Source: Agelas oroides
Taxonomy: Eukaryota > Porifera > Demospongiae > Agelasida > Agelasidae
Assembly: GCA_949130485.1 (NCBI GenBank)
Contig: OX422184.1
Location: 22,157,506-22,221,505 of the forward strand
Length of the DNA: 64,000 bases
Direction of reading: 5' to 3'
The position numbers and the translations under genes were made by a program. Shown in pieces: positions 38,178 to 49,199 of this stretch (its first letter is position 1; the number at the start of each line of letters is the position of its first letter). The notes below the pieces were generated by a model. That model did not search any database. It saw only the letters and a program-made list of their open reading frames with translations, and was not told the DNA's origin.

Positions 38178-38779
38178 GGTTACGATGAACAAGCTGTGCG
38201 CGCGCTTATTTATAATTATATTCATGACGTATACCCACAAGTCTGAATGTATTCCTACCGTTACTAACTTTGCGTCAATTTTAGCGAACTACTTCTATTT
38301 TCTGTGGAAGATAACAGCTCTACGGCCTTCCATACTAAATTTTCGAGGTCGACTCGTGAAGTTTTGCCAAAAAAGTTCTGGACAAACCGTCAGAAAATGG
38401 CTTTTTCGGTCGTGGTTTACGAAGAATGCTACTCAAAATTTTATGTAGCACCCACATTTCGAGCGCTGCTTGAAAGTTGCCATCGACTCGACCTAGATAC
38501 TTGTGCTAGGAGACTAGTAACCGAAAACGGTGAGTTTGAGGGCCGTCAGTAAGCAGATATTTGACGCAAGAGTGTTTATGTGAAGGTTTTGTTCTGGATG
38601 GTGTGGATTATAAGCTGCTAGAGCTGTTATGACCAAAAGAGCATTATGTATAGCCTGGTCTTCGGTAACTGCGTAGGCTTTTGAAGCGCTAAAATACCTC
38701 CAAGCACTCTAGAGTTATAACGCTGACATTCAAGCGCATTTATTGAATTCTGAGATAGGACAGGTTGTTCATCGTAACC
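38178..38779 (+). mobile_element. 602-bp TTAA-type inverted-repeat element (copy 1)
   Basis: Same length and ends as 46939-47540, in opposite orientation, flanked by perfect TTAA on both sides (38174-38177, 38780-38783). An 82-codon frame (38304-38552, MEDNSSTAF...EGRQ) is open in both copies. Its end overlaps a good splice-donor-like sequence, gtca/gtaagc, suggesting that captured exon sequence is possible. Confidence 0.85.
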
Positions 38780-38952
38780 TTAAAGCAGGTACAGTTTTCT
38801 AACAAAGCAAGCCAAACTATCAATGAGTTAGTTTACACAATATAATGCAACTAATTGACATCACACAAAATTGCCATGCTTCAATAGCTCTCTCACAAGT
38901 TCAGCAATATAGTGCTTCCAACACAGCAATGCTCTCAAAAATGTGTGATTAA

Positions 38953-39569
38953 CCCTTTACCCCCGATAGCGCCCGTATGTGCCCGGAATTTTGACAACCT
39001 TTAAACCCGATAGCGCCCGTATGCGCCCGAGTTAGCTTCCGGCTATTTATCGCCACAGCTGCGCGTTTTTGAATTAGTACATAGTTATTATAAGCCACAG
39101 GAAGTCGATCGAAACATAATTAGGCGGGGTGTCCCATAGGGACTTTCCCCGGAAATCGCGTTCGAAGTTTGGCTGCCGACCGTGTTGAACCCAGCATTGT
39201 CACAGAACAGCTTGTATCCTACGCACAACTGGTTCTACAGAATTGTTTCTAGCTAATCATCTAAACAACAATGAAAACGTACCTTCGCTGGGAGTTTGGC
39301 CATGGATTTCCCGTCATTTCCAATGGATAGCGAGTACCCGCTTTTCATCCGTTCTGGCTTAGTCGAACTTCACCATCAACTCGTATGACTACTTCCTGAG
39401 TAAAGCAGGTTTGTTTTTGACTAAGCTAAGCCTAACTATCAACCTGTGAACTCAGCTAGTTTACAAGATATAACGCTATCAATCGTCATGATACAAAATC
39501 GCCATTTTTCAATATCTTGTCTCGTGGCTACGAGATTGATTTCTGCGCATGCGCGTCGGGGGTAAAGAG
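38953..39569. mobile_element. piggyBac-like non-autonomous element, 617 bp
   Basis: Ends CCCTTTACCCCCGA and TCGGGGGTAAAGAG, flanked by TTAA at 38949-38952 and 39570-39573. The TTAA-CCCTTT terminus is characteristic of piggyBac-type elements. The left terminal motif is repeated inside at about 38998. It holds no open transposase. Confidence 0.75.
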
Positions 39570-39573
39570 TTAA

Positions 39574-40330
39574 ATAATTTACTGGACTGCTACATTTGTG
39601 TATATCATGTGAGGACATTGTTTAGGGGTAGCTAGGCATGCATCAAGTAGCAATTTTCTGGAAACCTACTTTGTGACATCTGACACAGTAGAGATTCCAA
39701 ATGTTCAAATGAGTTAGTTTACACGATGTAATGCAACTAATTGACACGACACAAAATTGCCGTTAAAAGTACGTAGAGTTCAAGCACACTTCATAGACAC
39801 ATCAGATATTGATGCCCACCCTTAATGATAGTTCAGTTGATACAGTGCATTATAGCCTCACTCCAAGGCTCCTAAGCTGTTCAGTCACATGACATATGAA
39901 AAATAAGACCGAACAGCTGGGGAGGGAACTGAAAACAAGTATGTACATTTATTGATCAGATTGCGTCCAAGAGTTGGCACCCAAGATGCCTTGAAGATAG
40001 TTTAAGCAGTATGAAACTTTGTTTCCGCCTGTAATCAGTCTGCAAGAACTACATAATCCACTCTGTATATTGCTGTGCACATTGAACGGTGGAAAGTGTT
40101 CTCTCAGAAGAATTTGATCAAGCAAACAAGATTTTCAAGACAAAACTTTCTAAGTCTTAGAGGTGAAGCCCTGCTATTTGTAAACACATTCAAGTGTTGA
40201 GAGGTACTTAGTGGTGTACTGTGTCACATACAAATGTTGATGCATAGCAAACAATATAGTGCTGATTAGCAACAACATTCCTGAACCTCACCTGTGAATA
40301 CTCATACATTGGTCATGAAGCAATGGTTCT
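39574..40330. other. Unassigned sequence between a piggyBac-like element and C2
   Basis: 39710-39770 repeats a segment (gagttagtttacac, aactaattgaca) also present at 38822-38885 and, more diverged, inside the piggyBac-like element, indicating nested older copies. Confidence 0.45.
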
Positions 40331-40773
40331 GTCTACTAACTTAAACTTGTGAACGTACCGGCAACTGATTCTTTAGGGCCGAGAGCAGATACATCTGTGC
40401 AATTGACATAGAACTGTTCTGTGGCTTCCCACTTGGCAACATTGTTTGACAAAGAACTGATGTTATTGCTGGTAATTTGCTAGAGTTCCCACTCACTGAA
40501 ACTGTAGTAATAAGGGCGGGCTAAGGCACTGAGCAACAGAGCAAGCAGCTGTTTTGCGAGACAGGTTGCCAGTGAAAATATCGAATGGTATGAGTAGAAA
40601 GGCTTGTCTTGCCTTCATTTTATGCTTACTTGGAGTAGTGCTCTCATTGTGAGTTAATGCAGGCCCATTTTCTCCAGTAACAGGGCTACCATCATCATTC
40701 AAGAATGCAACAAATTGCTTTACAAAGATAGCAACAACCCATCGTCTCACAAATGCACACTGTATAATGAAGC

Positions 40774-41627
40774 CTATGAACATTGAAACCATCCTCTCCC
40801 ATCGCACATTAACATGTGGCTACGTAGGTACGTATCTGGATGTGGTTGATAGGCATGCCCATGATGCCAACTCAAAACGCAGGATTTTAAGTGTTTGTAG
40901 AGTGTATCTAGCACCTGTAGACAAGGCAGTTTTTCAACGTTTTGCACAGTTTGAAGGTATTTAGAAGTTGGGGTTTCGGGTGGGGGAGCGCCAACACTGC
41001 TATGCACATCGTAGCTCCCATTTGTTGAGGCAAGGCTCGCATAGTTGTGTAAATTGTGTCTTCTCCTAATGCGTGGGGGTCGTTGAGGGAGAGGGGGGGG
41101 GGGTGATGGCCACTTGTTCTGGATTATGCTGGGGGTGGGGCTGAATAGTTCGATGGATCCAGATAGGGATTCTTCATGCTGGGGGCTAGTGCTATGGGAA
41201 GAGGTTAGACTGTTGGTGGGGCTAAGTGGAGGGGGAGGTGGCTGGTCCTGGGTGGAATCAGGGGTAGGGGCATGGACTGGGCTTGCGGTGGGTGTGGGGC
41301 TAAACAGTAAGGGGGAAGGGCTATGGTTAACAGATTCTATACTACTTATACAGGGCATGCACGGGGTTACCGAGAGTACCAGCCTAAATTGGCTGTTTGG
41401 TGTCTCTTGTATGCTGCTGATGCTGTCATCCTGCGTCTGGGGGGGCTCTGACAGTATCTCCGGGGACGTAATCGGTTCCTCGGTATAGATCTCCCTGGAC
41501 CGAAGGGCGTATCTCAGGCGAGTAGTATAGTGCAGTAGTTTCATAAATGACGTCATACTGCGGCGCTGCGGTATAGGCTTATTGATATGATGAGGACAGT
41601 AGGAGGGGGTTGGCAAAACTTTATTCT
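40774..41627 (-). CDS. Pro/Ser-rich coding exon with SH3-ligand and tyrosine motifs
   Basis: The longest open frame in the window, about 280 codons. It is bounded upstream by an in-frame TAA and a possible acceptor (cctctaagcag, exon from 41627); an internal ATG begins MTSFMKLLHY. It is low-complexity and probably disordered. It carries the anchor VTPCMPCISSIESV, two LFSPTP motifs, a PPPPLPQRPPRIRRR segment that fits the class II SH3 ligand PxxPxR, and tyrosines in EIYTEEP, HNYASL, GSYDVH and SKYLQ that could be phosphorylation sites. It resembles the cytoplasmic tail of a signalling protein (inference). The last 60 or so codons (below about 40966) lie in sequence shared with C1, where the frame is largely kept; a donor could occur there (ctacag/gtgcta). 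Between 40967 and about 41640 the sequence is absent from C1. Decayed relatives at 2.6-3.1, 9.0, 18.1, 27.6, 45.4 and 60.4 kb support a real exon. Confidence 0.6.
41548..41555. promoter_or_regulatory. CRE-like palindrome TGACGTCA
   Basis: A full cAMP-response-element octamer inside the start of the Pro/Ser-rich open frame. It overlaps the MTS codons, so it may be there by chance. Confidence 0.2.
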
Positions 41628-42499
41628 CTGCTTAGAGGCCCAAGCCTGGATCTGGATAACTGGTGTTTTTTGTGCCAACAGATAGACAGACAAACTTAAC
41701 GACAGAAATGGTTTTATTTAGCTGTTCTGAGAAGTGAGTATGGACATTTTGCCATCATTCTGTGTCTTCACGGACTATGAAACGGGGTTATAAAATTGTC
41801 GCAAGGGATTGAGGTGATGAGGGTTGGGTCTTTGACAAAGGTCTCAAATTCTGACATCACTTCTGTGACAGAGCAGTGAACACAATGAACAGTGGAGGAG
41901 ATCAGTTCAAAAAAATTGAAGAACTAAACATTTCACATCACATCCGTGAATCCACAGTGATGCACAACAGTAGCTAGCTAGCTAGCAAGTTAATCCACAG
42001 CACTACTTGTTACCAAGGGTGCATCAAGCTGCCAAAGGCGGCTCAATGCACCTTTGATGTTAAATTATCACTGATTCAAAAGATTCACTCCTTTGAAAAG
42101 GAAGCTAGGCAGCTGGCTAGCTATATATAGGCACAGCATTACTACAAGCATCAATACAGTATTCAACTACCTGAACAGTGTTTCACCTAGAAGAAAATGT
42201 TTGGAAGTGAAAGTGTTTGGAAATTGCACAGCACAAAGCACTTTGTGACACTGTGCTTTTGGCTCCCTGCACTTGGCTAATTAGAGAACACCAAGATTGT
42301 AGTGGGATGTGGCTGATGAGTTAGCTCTTAGTTTATTATGCTACTAGTATAGAATAATTTGTGATTAAACAAATTTCTATCCCTTCGGAGGAAAGCTAGA
42401 CTGCTTGGGGGAAGTTTCCCCCCTTCCCCCACCTGTAGGTGAAACCCTGCCAAACTACTCAAAACTGCAACTGTGAAGCTTGGACTCACCCTATCTCTG

Positions 42500-43161
42500 G
42501 CTGTACTAGGCAGCTAGCGCTTAGGCATGTCAATAGCTTGATTTGGGACTAGTAGCAAAGCTAAGCAAGGCTACCTCAACAATCATAACCACAGAACTAC
42601 TGGAGCTAGACTCCTCTTGCAAACCTTACAGAAATTAATAAAAGGCAGCTGCACATCTTTGTGGAGCCAAGGTAACTGTTTACATATCTATGCATTTCTG
42701 TTCCATGCCTGAATAGATGTAAACCATGCCTGTTCCATGCATGGAATGGTAGACTCATCCAGACTTAGTGGAGCCAAGGTAATCTTTTGGAGTAACATGT
42801 GTCCACACATGGCTGTCCCATCTATTTCTTGCTGTACTAGGCAGCTAGCGCTTAGGCATGTCAATAGCTTGATTTGGGACTAGTAGCAAAGCTAAGCAAG
42901 GCTACCTCAACAATCATAACCACAGAACTACTGGAGCTAGACTCCTCTTGCAAACCTTACAGAAATTAATAAAAGGCAGCTGCACATCTTTGTGGAGCCA
43001 AGGTAACTGTTTACATATCTATGCATTTCTGTTCCATGCCTGAATAGATGTAAACCATGCCTGTTCCATGCATGGAATGGTAGACTCATCCAGACTTAGT
43101 GGAGCCAAGGTAATCTTTTGGAGTAACATGTGTCCACACATGGCTGTCCCATCTATTTCTT
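42500..43161. repeat. 331-bp perfect tandem duplication
   Basis: 42500-42830 and 42831-43161 read identically by eye, from ctgtactagg through tctatttctt. C1 and C3 have one copy, so it is recent or an assembly artefact. Confidence 0.85.
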
Positions 43162-45289
43162 GCATGAACTTACACATGAACTTATGTATGAAGAAAACCA
43201 TACCTGTATCATGAATGGCACAGGAGAATGATGAATGGAACGTGCATGGAATGGTAGATCCGTGTAGTGCATGCATTACGCACGATACATGTATGGATCT
43301 ACCACACTATAGGTGCACATGTGCAGTTTAGCATTAATCCAATGGATATGGATTACTCACAGACGTACAAACAATACATTCCATAGACCTACTGCAATGT
43401 AATAATGATCAATGCCCACTCAGTACACAAGAACATGCCATGCTGTGCTCTTGTGGTTTTGTAGCTTATTAACCTCTGACCTGCTGTGCAAACTTGGAAC
43501 TGTCCCAAGATCCTTCCTTAACCATGAGTGTTCTTCCCAGCTTTTATTATACCACAATGTCATTACCACTTCGTATTACATAAGCTCCCAACAATATGCC
43601 CCCCCCCCAAACCCCTTTTTACATACCACTTTGAGGTAAAAGTTGGGGGGTGTATGCTCGAATATTCAATTAGCATCGTTCATACACCCCACACCCCACC
43701 AGGTTCCTCGTGATGTTACACACAAGAACAAAATCACGACGGCTTCTGTGACCTTCTGGAAGAATGGCAGCTTTGCCAAAGTGTACTATGGAAACTCACT
43801 GATGACACTTGTATAGATACTAAGCCGAGAAGCATTGAAGTAACTTGCTTTGTCAGTGGTGACATAGAAGGACCCCGTGTAAGCTTGTACTGCAAGCTAC
43901 AATGACACTTGCTATGGGGTATTTACACAAGTGAGAAATACTTATGCAAGGGTTAGGAGGGCATTTGCAAAGAAGCAAGCACAGCAAAGTAGACAGCGAT
44001 AGGGAAGTCACTATGCCATCCGATTTTGGTGCTAGTCAAAGGTTGTAAAACCTCACTAATGTCCACAAACCCATCAAAAACACACTCATACACCCTTGGG
44101 TGCAAACTCTGGGAAGCAATCTGATCAACACAGTACATCACTAAGTACCTCCCAACACTTGAATGTGTTTACAAATAGCAGGGCTTCACCTCTAAGAATC
44201 AGAAACTATTGTCTTGAAAATCTTGTTTGCTTGTGCGTACATGTATTGTCTGGTATGTACATTTATTGTTGTCAATGATGTATAGCAAACAAAATAGTGC
44301 TGATTAGCAACAACATTCCTGAACCTCACCTGTGAACACACATACATTGGTCATGAAACAAGGGTTCTGTCATATGCACAGAACAGGGATAGGCAACATA
44401 ATAGGAAAAATTCTGCAACCCTTGTTAAGGTCATGTGGATACTCAAGCAGCTGAGTGGGATGGCAGCCACAAACTCAGCTGTGGTTTGTGATTGAGATGA
44501 TGGATGAAAACTGCACTTCTTATTGATTGGAAGATCACTCTTGACTTTGAACACATTAACATGGAATGCAAGGAGACTTGGGCGAGCAAAAACTTACAAC
44601 TCTCGAAAATATGCCCAACCCCCTATTTGAGGAGCATTGGAAGCAGGCATTGCATGGCGAATGGCATGTTTATAACTGGGCCTGGTATGCAGTGGGCATT
44701 AATGATTATTCCAAGGATTTTATTATACACAAGAACATGGCATGCTGTGGTTTTGTGGCTTTAGCATATTAACATCTGACTTGTATGTAACCATGGAAAC
44801 CTGTCTCAAGTCAGGGTTTCAAATACGGGGGGTGGGGGTGCAATCGCCTCCCCCCCCCTTGCCAGAGTCTCACCTCCTGTGATGCAGGTGAAGTTGTGTC
44901 CACAATGCTGTATGTGATTATCAGGTGATTTAGTTATGTTGTCTAGCATCTGTACCAGATATATCAATATGGCAAATAACCAAGCCACACAATTAAACTA
45001 TCTACATTTAGCTATATTTATGCACAGGTAAATACTGCACGAGTGTAGGGGTTGTGGGTGACAACTTTCATAAATCCAAGAAATTATTATTGCTACCCAC
45101 TGGGAATGTCTCTCGTCATGGCTGTACACAGTCATGACTACATAAGTTACTTCCAGTGTGCAATGGTTTTACTCTAACTGGCCTTGGTAACACAAGTTCA
45201 GCTAGTTGCAGCTGTTTCAAATACTGTCTTCTCAAAGCCTCACTGCAAACAGATGGTCAGTGGCACCAGACTAGACAGGCATCATGAGG

Positions 45290-45525
45290 AATGTTAGATG
45301 TAGGGGCATGTACTGGAATGGGATCAGTGTTGGGGGCAGGGATTGGGTTGGAGGGTTACATCAGGGGTGGGGTTAAATAATGGGGATGGTGGTTCTGGAG
45401 AAGGCTAGAGAGATATGAGTTTGGCTGATGGTTGAGGTTGTAAGGAAGGGGATTGGCACTAGAGAGTAAGAGGAAGGATACGGTTACTATTTCCACACTA
45501 CTAGTAGTATGTGGCATAACAATTT
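45290..45525 (-). pseudogene. Decayed Pro/Ser-rich exon in A2
   Basis: Duplicate of the relic at 8880-9110, with the same stops and the same loss of the amino-terminal part. Confidence 0.45.
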
Positions 45526-46303
45526 TATTGGATGTTCAGAGTGGTGGGTATGGCAATTATGCTGTCATTCTGTAAGACTATGAAATGGATTGTCTCAGAG
45601 GATTGACGTGAGAAGGGTTGGTACTTTGACAAGACACTTGTCAGGGTAGTTCAAATTCTGTCATCATCTTTATGAGGTAGCGGTGAACATTAGGGTTATT
45701 CAGAAAAATTGAAGAACAGTACATTCCACAGTTGAATATAGCACTGTGATTTGTTCAATAACTAGCATGGTGCAGCGCTGTAGATTAGCTGGCTAGCTAG
45801 TATAAGGTAAGCATTAGTAAAGTGTCTATACATGCAGCAATATCCAACTACCTGAACTACTGAAAACTTCAACTGAGAAGCTTGGACTCACCTCATTTCT
45901 AACTGTAGGCAGCTAGCTCGCATGTCAATAGTTGTAGCTTGATTGGAGGCCAGCAGCAAAGCTAAGCAAGGCTAACTCAACAACCATAACCACAGAACTA
46001 CTTGAGCTAGACTCCTCCATGCAAACCTAACAGAACTTTACAAATAAATGAACAGCAGCTGTACTCTGCAGCTGCTAACAGTTTGTGGAGCCAAGGTAAC
46101 TGTTTACAGTATCATTTGTCTACGCATTTCTGTTCCATGCCTGAATAGATGTAAACCATGCCTGCATGCATGTTCCATGCATGGAATGTTAGACTCATGC
46201 AAGTCCCATGCAGACTTTGTGTAGCCAAGGTAACCTTTAGCTGTCCATACATGCCTGTTCCATCTATTTAATGAGCATGAAATAAACAGAACCATACCTT
46301 CAT

Positions 46304-46436
46304 TAGCCTCATTCCCAGGCCTCCCCCATTTCGTTCTTCGGTTTGCGTTCAATATAATACACGCTCTTCCGCCTCCGTTCATTATATTGAACGCAAACCG
46401 AAGAACGAAAATGGGGGAGGCCTGGGAACGAGGCTA
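46304..46436. mobile_element. 133-bp foldback element, same terminal family
   Basis: Arms 46304-46358 and 46381-46436 are inverse copies with one mismatch and one indel; the loop is 22 bp. The termini are TAGCCTC and GAGGCTA. Flanks TACCTTCAT (46295-46303) and TACCTTTAT (46437-46445) are a 9-bp target duplication with one change. Confidence 0.88.
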
Positions 46437-46938
46437 TACCTTTATCATGCATGGCATAGAAGGGAGAGTGGTACATGGAAGATGCATAGAATGGTAGACT
46501 CATGCATAGAATGGTAGATCTGCGCATGTATTGTATATATAAGGAAAAGAACTAGTATTTTGGCAATGTAGTTTTAATCACGCTTTGGAAATAGCGATGT
46601 CATAATTGGTCATGTGATTATCAAAGTGGGCATGGCAATTAAGGTTAATGAGATATGTTTTCTTTCCAAATTTGGATTACGTATGTTAAGTGGAAAGAAA
46701 GTTATGGAACCTCCTACTTTTGTTTTCCCCTCATGCCATATACCTGAGTATGCCAAAGACCCCAAAGGTAGCAGACTTAGCTCAAAATTGGAATGCTAGG
46801 TCTGAGGAACAAGTGAAGCATAATGGGAGCAATGCAAGAATGATAATTTAAAGTGAATTTCACTGAAGTTCCCTAAGAGCATAACTTGGGTCAAAATTTG
46901 AAGCATAATAGACTCAGGCTATAGATGTGCAAAGATAA

Positions 46939-47540
46939 GGTTACGATGAACAACCTGTCCTATCTCAGAATTCAATAAATGTGCTTGAATGTCAGCATTA
47001 TAACTCTAGAGTGCTTGGAGGTACTTTAGCGCTTCAAAAGCCTATGGAGATACTGAAGACCAGGCTATACACAATGCTCTTTTGGTCATAACAGCTCTAG
47101 CAACTTATAATCCACACCATCCTGAACAAACCCTTCACATAAACTCTCTTGCGTCAAATATCTGCTTACTGACGGTCCTCAAACTCACCGTTTTCGGTTA
47201 CTAGTCTCCTAGCACAAGTATCTAGGTCGACTCGATGGCAATTTTCAAGCAGCACTCGAAATGTGGGCGCTACATCAAATTTTGAGTAGCATTCTTCATA
47301 AACCACGACCGAAAAAGCCATTTTCTGACGGTTTGTCCAGACCTTTTTTGGTAAAACTTGATGAGTCGACCTCGAAAATTTAGTACGGAAGGCCGTTGAG
47401 CTGTTATCTTCCACAGAAGATAAAAGTAGTTTGCTAAAATTGACGCAAAGTTAGTAACGGTAGGAATGCATTCGGACTTGCGGGTATACGTCATGAATAT
47501 AATTATAAATAAGCGCGCGCACAGCTTGTTCATCGTAACC
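46939..47540 (-). mobile_element. 602-bp TTAA-type inverted-repeat element (copy 2)
   Basis: Ends are GGTTACGATGAACAACCTGT and its near inverse at 47522-47540, flanked by ATAA (a mutated TTAA) and TTAA. The matching empty site gcaaagTTAAcatac is intact in A1 (10757-10760) and A3 (62162-62165), which proves insertion with TTAA duplication. No transposase is visible, so the element is non-autonomous. TTAA duplication is typical of the piggyBac and Kolobok superfamilies. Two overlapping short open frames are shared with the copy at 38178. Confidence 0.9.
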
Positions 47541-48617
47541 TTAACATACTTGTGTGGTGCCATGGTGATAATTAGAGCAATTTGTCAAATGTAACAATGA
47601 GGCAGATAGATTTCTAATTGACACCAAACAAGTGGTTAATTACACCCTCACAATATATTCAGCCATACCTTGAGGCTGCACCCTGGATATTGACCATAAA
47701 TCTCCTTGGCTACCATAAAAAAAGAATCTGTTCATATAATCCGTAGGCATGAGAATATTATGCCTATAATATCATTCTATGCTCTTATGCTCAAACAATG
47801 TGATGATTATCCTGTTAACCCTTTGAACGCGATAGGCCTATATATATATGCCTAATCTTTACTTCCCGTGAGCATGCACGGTGTATTTACACACCTGCAT
47901 TACATTTGGGCCCCTACCGTGTGAAGAAGCAAAGCCAAGCAGCTCCTGAATCCTTTCCTATTTAGTGGTAACTGTTGAGGCCACACCTTTTCACTTACAT
48001 CACTATCCAGGAAAAGCAGGAAGGGACGGTAGTCTCGCAAGCCAGACCTAACCAACCCCAGTGCGGATCGCTTTCAGTACAACGCACGGTGCTGGGGTTG
48101 GTTGGGTCTGGCTTGCGAGAGTAGAAGGGGTGGTACTACTTCATGAGTGTGATTTGCCCAAGGGCTGCCAAACACGAAGCCTTTTTTTTCTCAAATGAGG
48201 GAAGCAAACGGCCTCCAGTTTTCACATATGACAGAAGTACTACCTTCAAATAACTTAGAAATTGGCTGAATCTGTTGGGGCTATGGGTATCAAGTGGAAA
48301 AATTGGCACTATTTCAAAGTGCTGGTAAGTTACGAGTATAGTCACACATAAATGGCTTCAAACAAGAGGAAACAGCTTACTTAGCAGTGGTCAGTAACTT
48401 AGGTAAACTAGTCCACCCTAGTTACACACCACTTTTATGCAAATCAGGCAACTGGCTAAGCCTAGAACTTGCTTAGCATGCTTGACACTTTGGTGCCTTT
48501 CAATTGAAGTCGGATAAAAAGTTGCCAACAGTACCTTTCGAGTGTTTCTGCATTTAAGTTACACCAACTGACTCCATGCAGCGTAGCACTGGAGGATCAT
48601 TTTCAACATCATCTCAC

Positions 48618-48716
48618 CTCTTTCTGTTGGTTCACATCAGCTCCATTTTGCAATAGGTGGGCAACAATCTCTTGATGTCCTTTTGCACTGGCAATGTACA
48701 GTGCACTCTGGCCAGT
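48618..48716 (-). CDS. Ankyrin-repeat exon E5 (copy in duplication A2)
   Basis: 99-bp minus-strand exon: starts TGQSALYIAS, centre AKGHQEIVAHLL, end GADVNQQKE. The acceptor is ttcacag and the donor gtgaga, phase 0. It is the paralogue of E6: first seven residues and last ten are identical, while seven positions in between differ. A small inverted-repeat element (about 48789-48882) sits some 70 bp upstream in the intron, as it does for E6. The equivalent exon in duplication A1 has been deleted at 12170. Confidence 0.87.
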
Positions 48717-48788
48717 CTGTGAATACAAGGGATGCAGAACAAATTGCTGGTAATTCTCACTGTTTTACAAACCCTCACACTGTCTGCT

Positions 48789-48882
48789 TAGCCTCATTCC
48801 CAGGCACGTCCACACCTCCAGTTTTTGGTCGATGAAAATGATAAAGAGTGGAGGTTGGAAAAGGCCTGGGAATGTGGCTGTA
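48789..48882. mobile_element. Short TAGCCTC-type inverted-repeat element beside exon E5
   Basis: TAGCCTCATTCCCAGGC at one end and gcctgggaatgtggct at the other, about 70 bp upstream of E5 in transcript direction. The same element is at about 63851-63943 beside E6, and a diverged one at 31518-31610. Confidence 0.55.
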
Positions 48883-49199
48883 GCTAGTTCAGACATTTCA
48901 CCATTCAATAAGCATAACAAAATACAGAGTGGATTATGTAGCTCTTGTAAATTGATGACCTTCCTCACTATTTACTGTTACAGGAAAATTGTTATACTAC
49001 ATAAAAATCAATGTACTTGCGTGGTGCCATGGTAATAATTAGAGCAATTTGTCAAACATAACAATGAGACAGATATTGTTAAACTCTAATTGATACCATC
49101 TGGGAGGAGAGTCTCAGCTGATGAATAATCATGTTCTCATAGTATATACAGACAGGGTTCATTGTGAGGTCAAGGTTCAATACAGTATAAATATTAGTG

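Larger units (their letters stand above)
40330..44282. repeat. Segmental duplication C2
   Basis: Carries the intact Pro/Ser-rich exon and a perfect 331-bp tandem duplication at 42500-43161. It runs directly into A2. Confidence 0.88.
44282..49000. repeat. Segmental duplication A2 (deleted and interrupted)
   Basis: Third copy of family A. From 44282 to about 44875 it pairs with 4240-4833, then jumps to the equivalent of about 8485, skipping roughly 3.65 kb. It diverges near 45770, resumes at about 46548 (equivalent to 10390) and ends with exon E5. It holds a 602-bp TTAA element that A1 and A3 lack, and lacks the 9-bp-TSD element that they share. Confidence 0.85.

Noticed and set aside
41114-41488. 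124-codon plus-strand frame opposite the Pro-rich exon
   Set aside because: A shadow of the minus-strand Pro/Ser-rich frame, Gly- and Leu-rich as expected for the complement.
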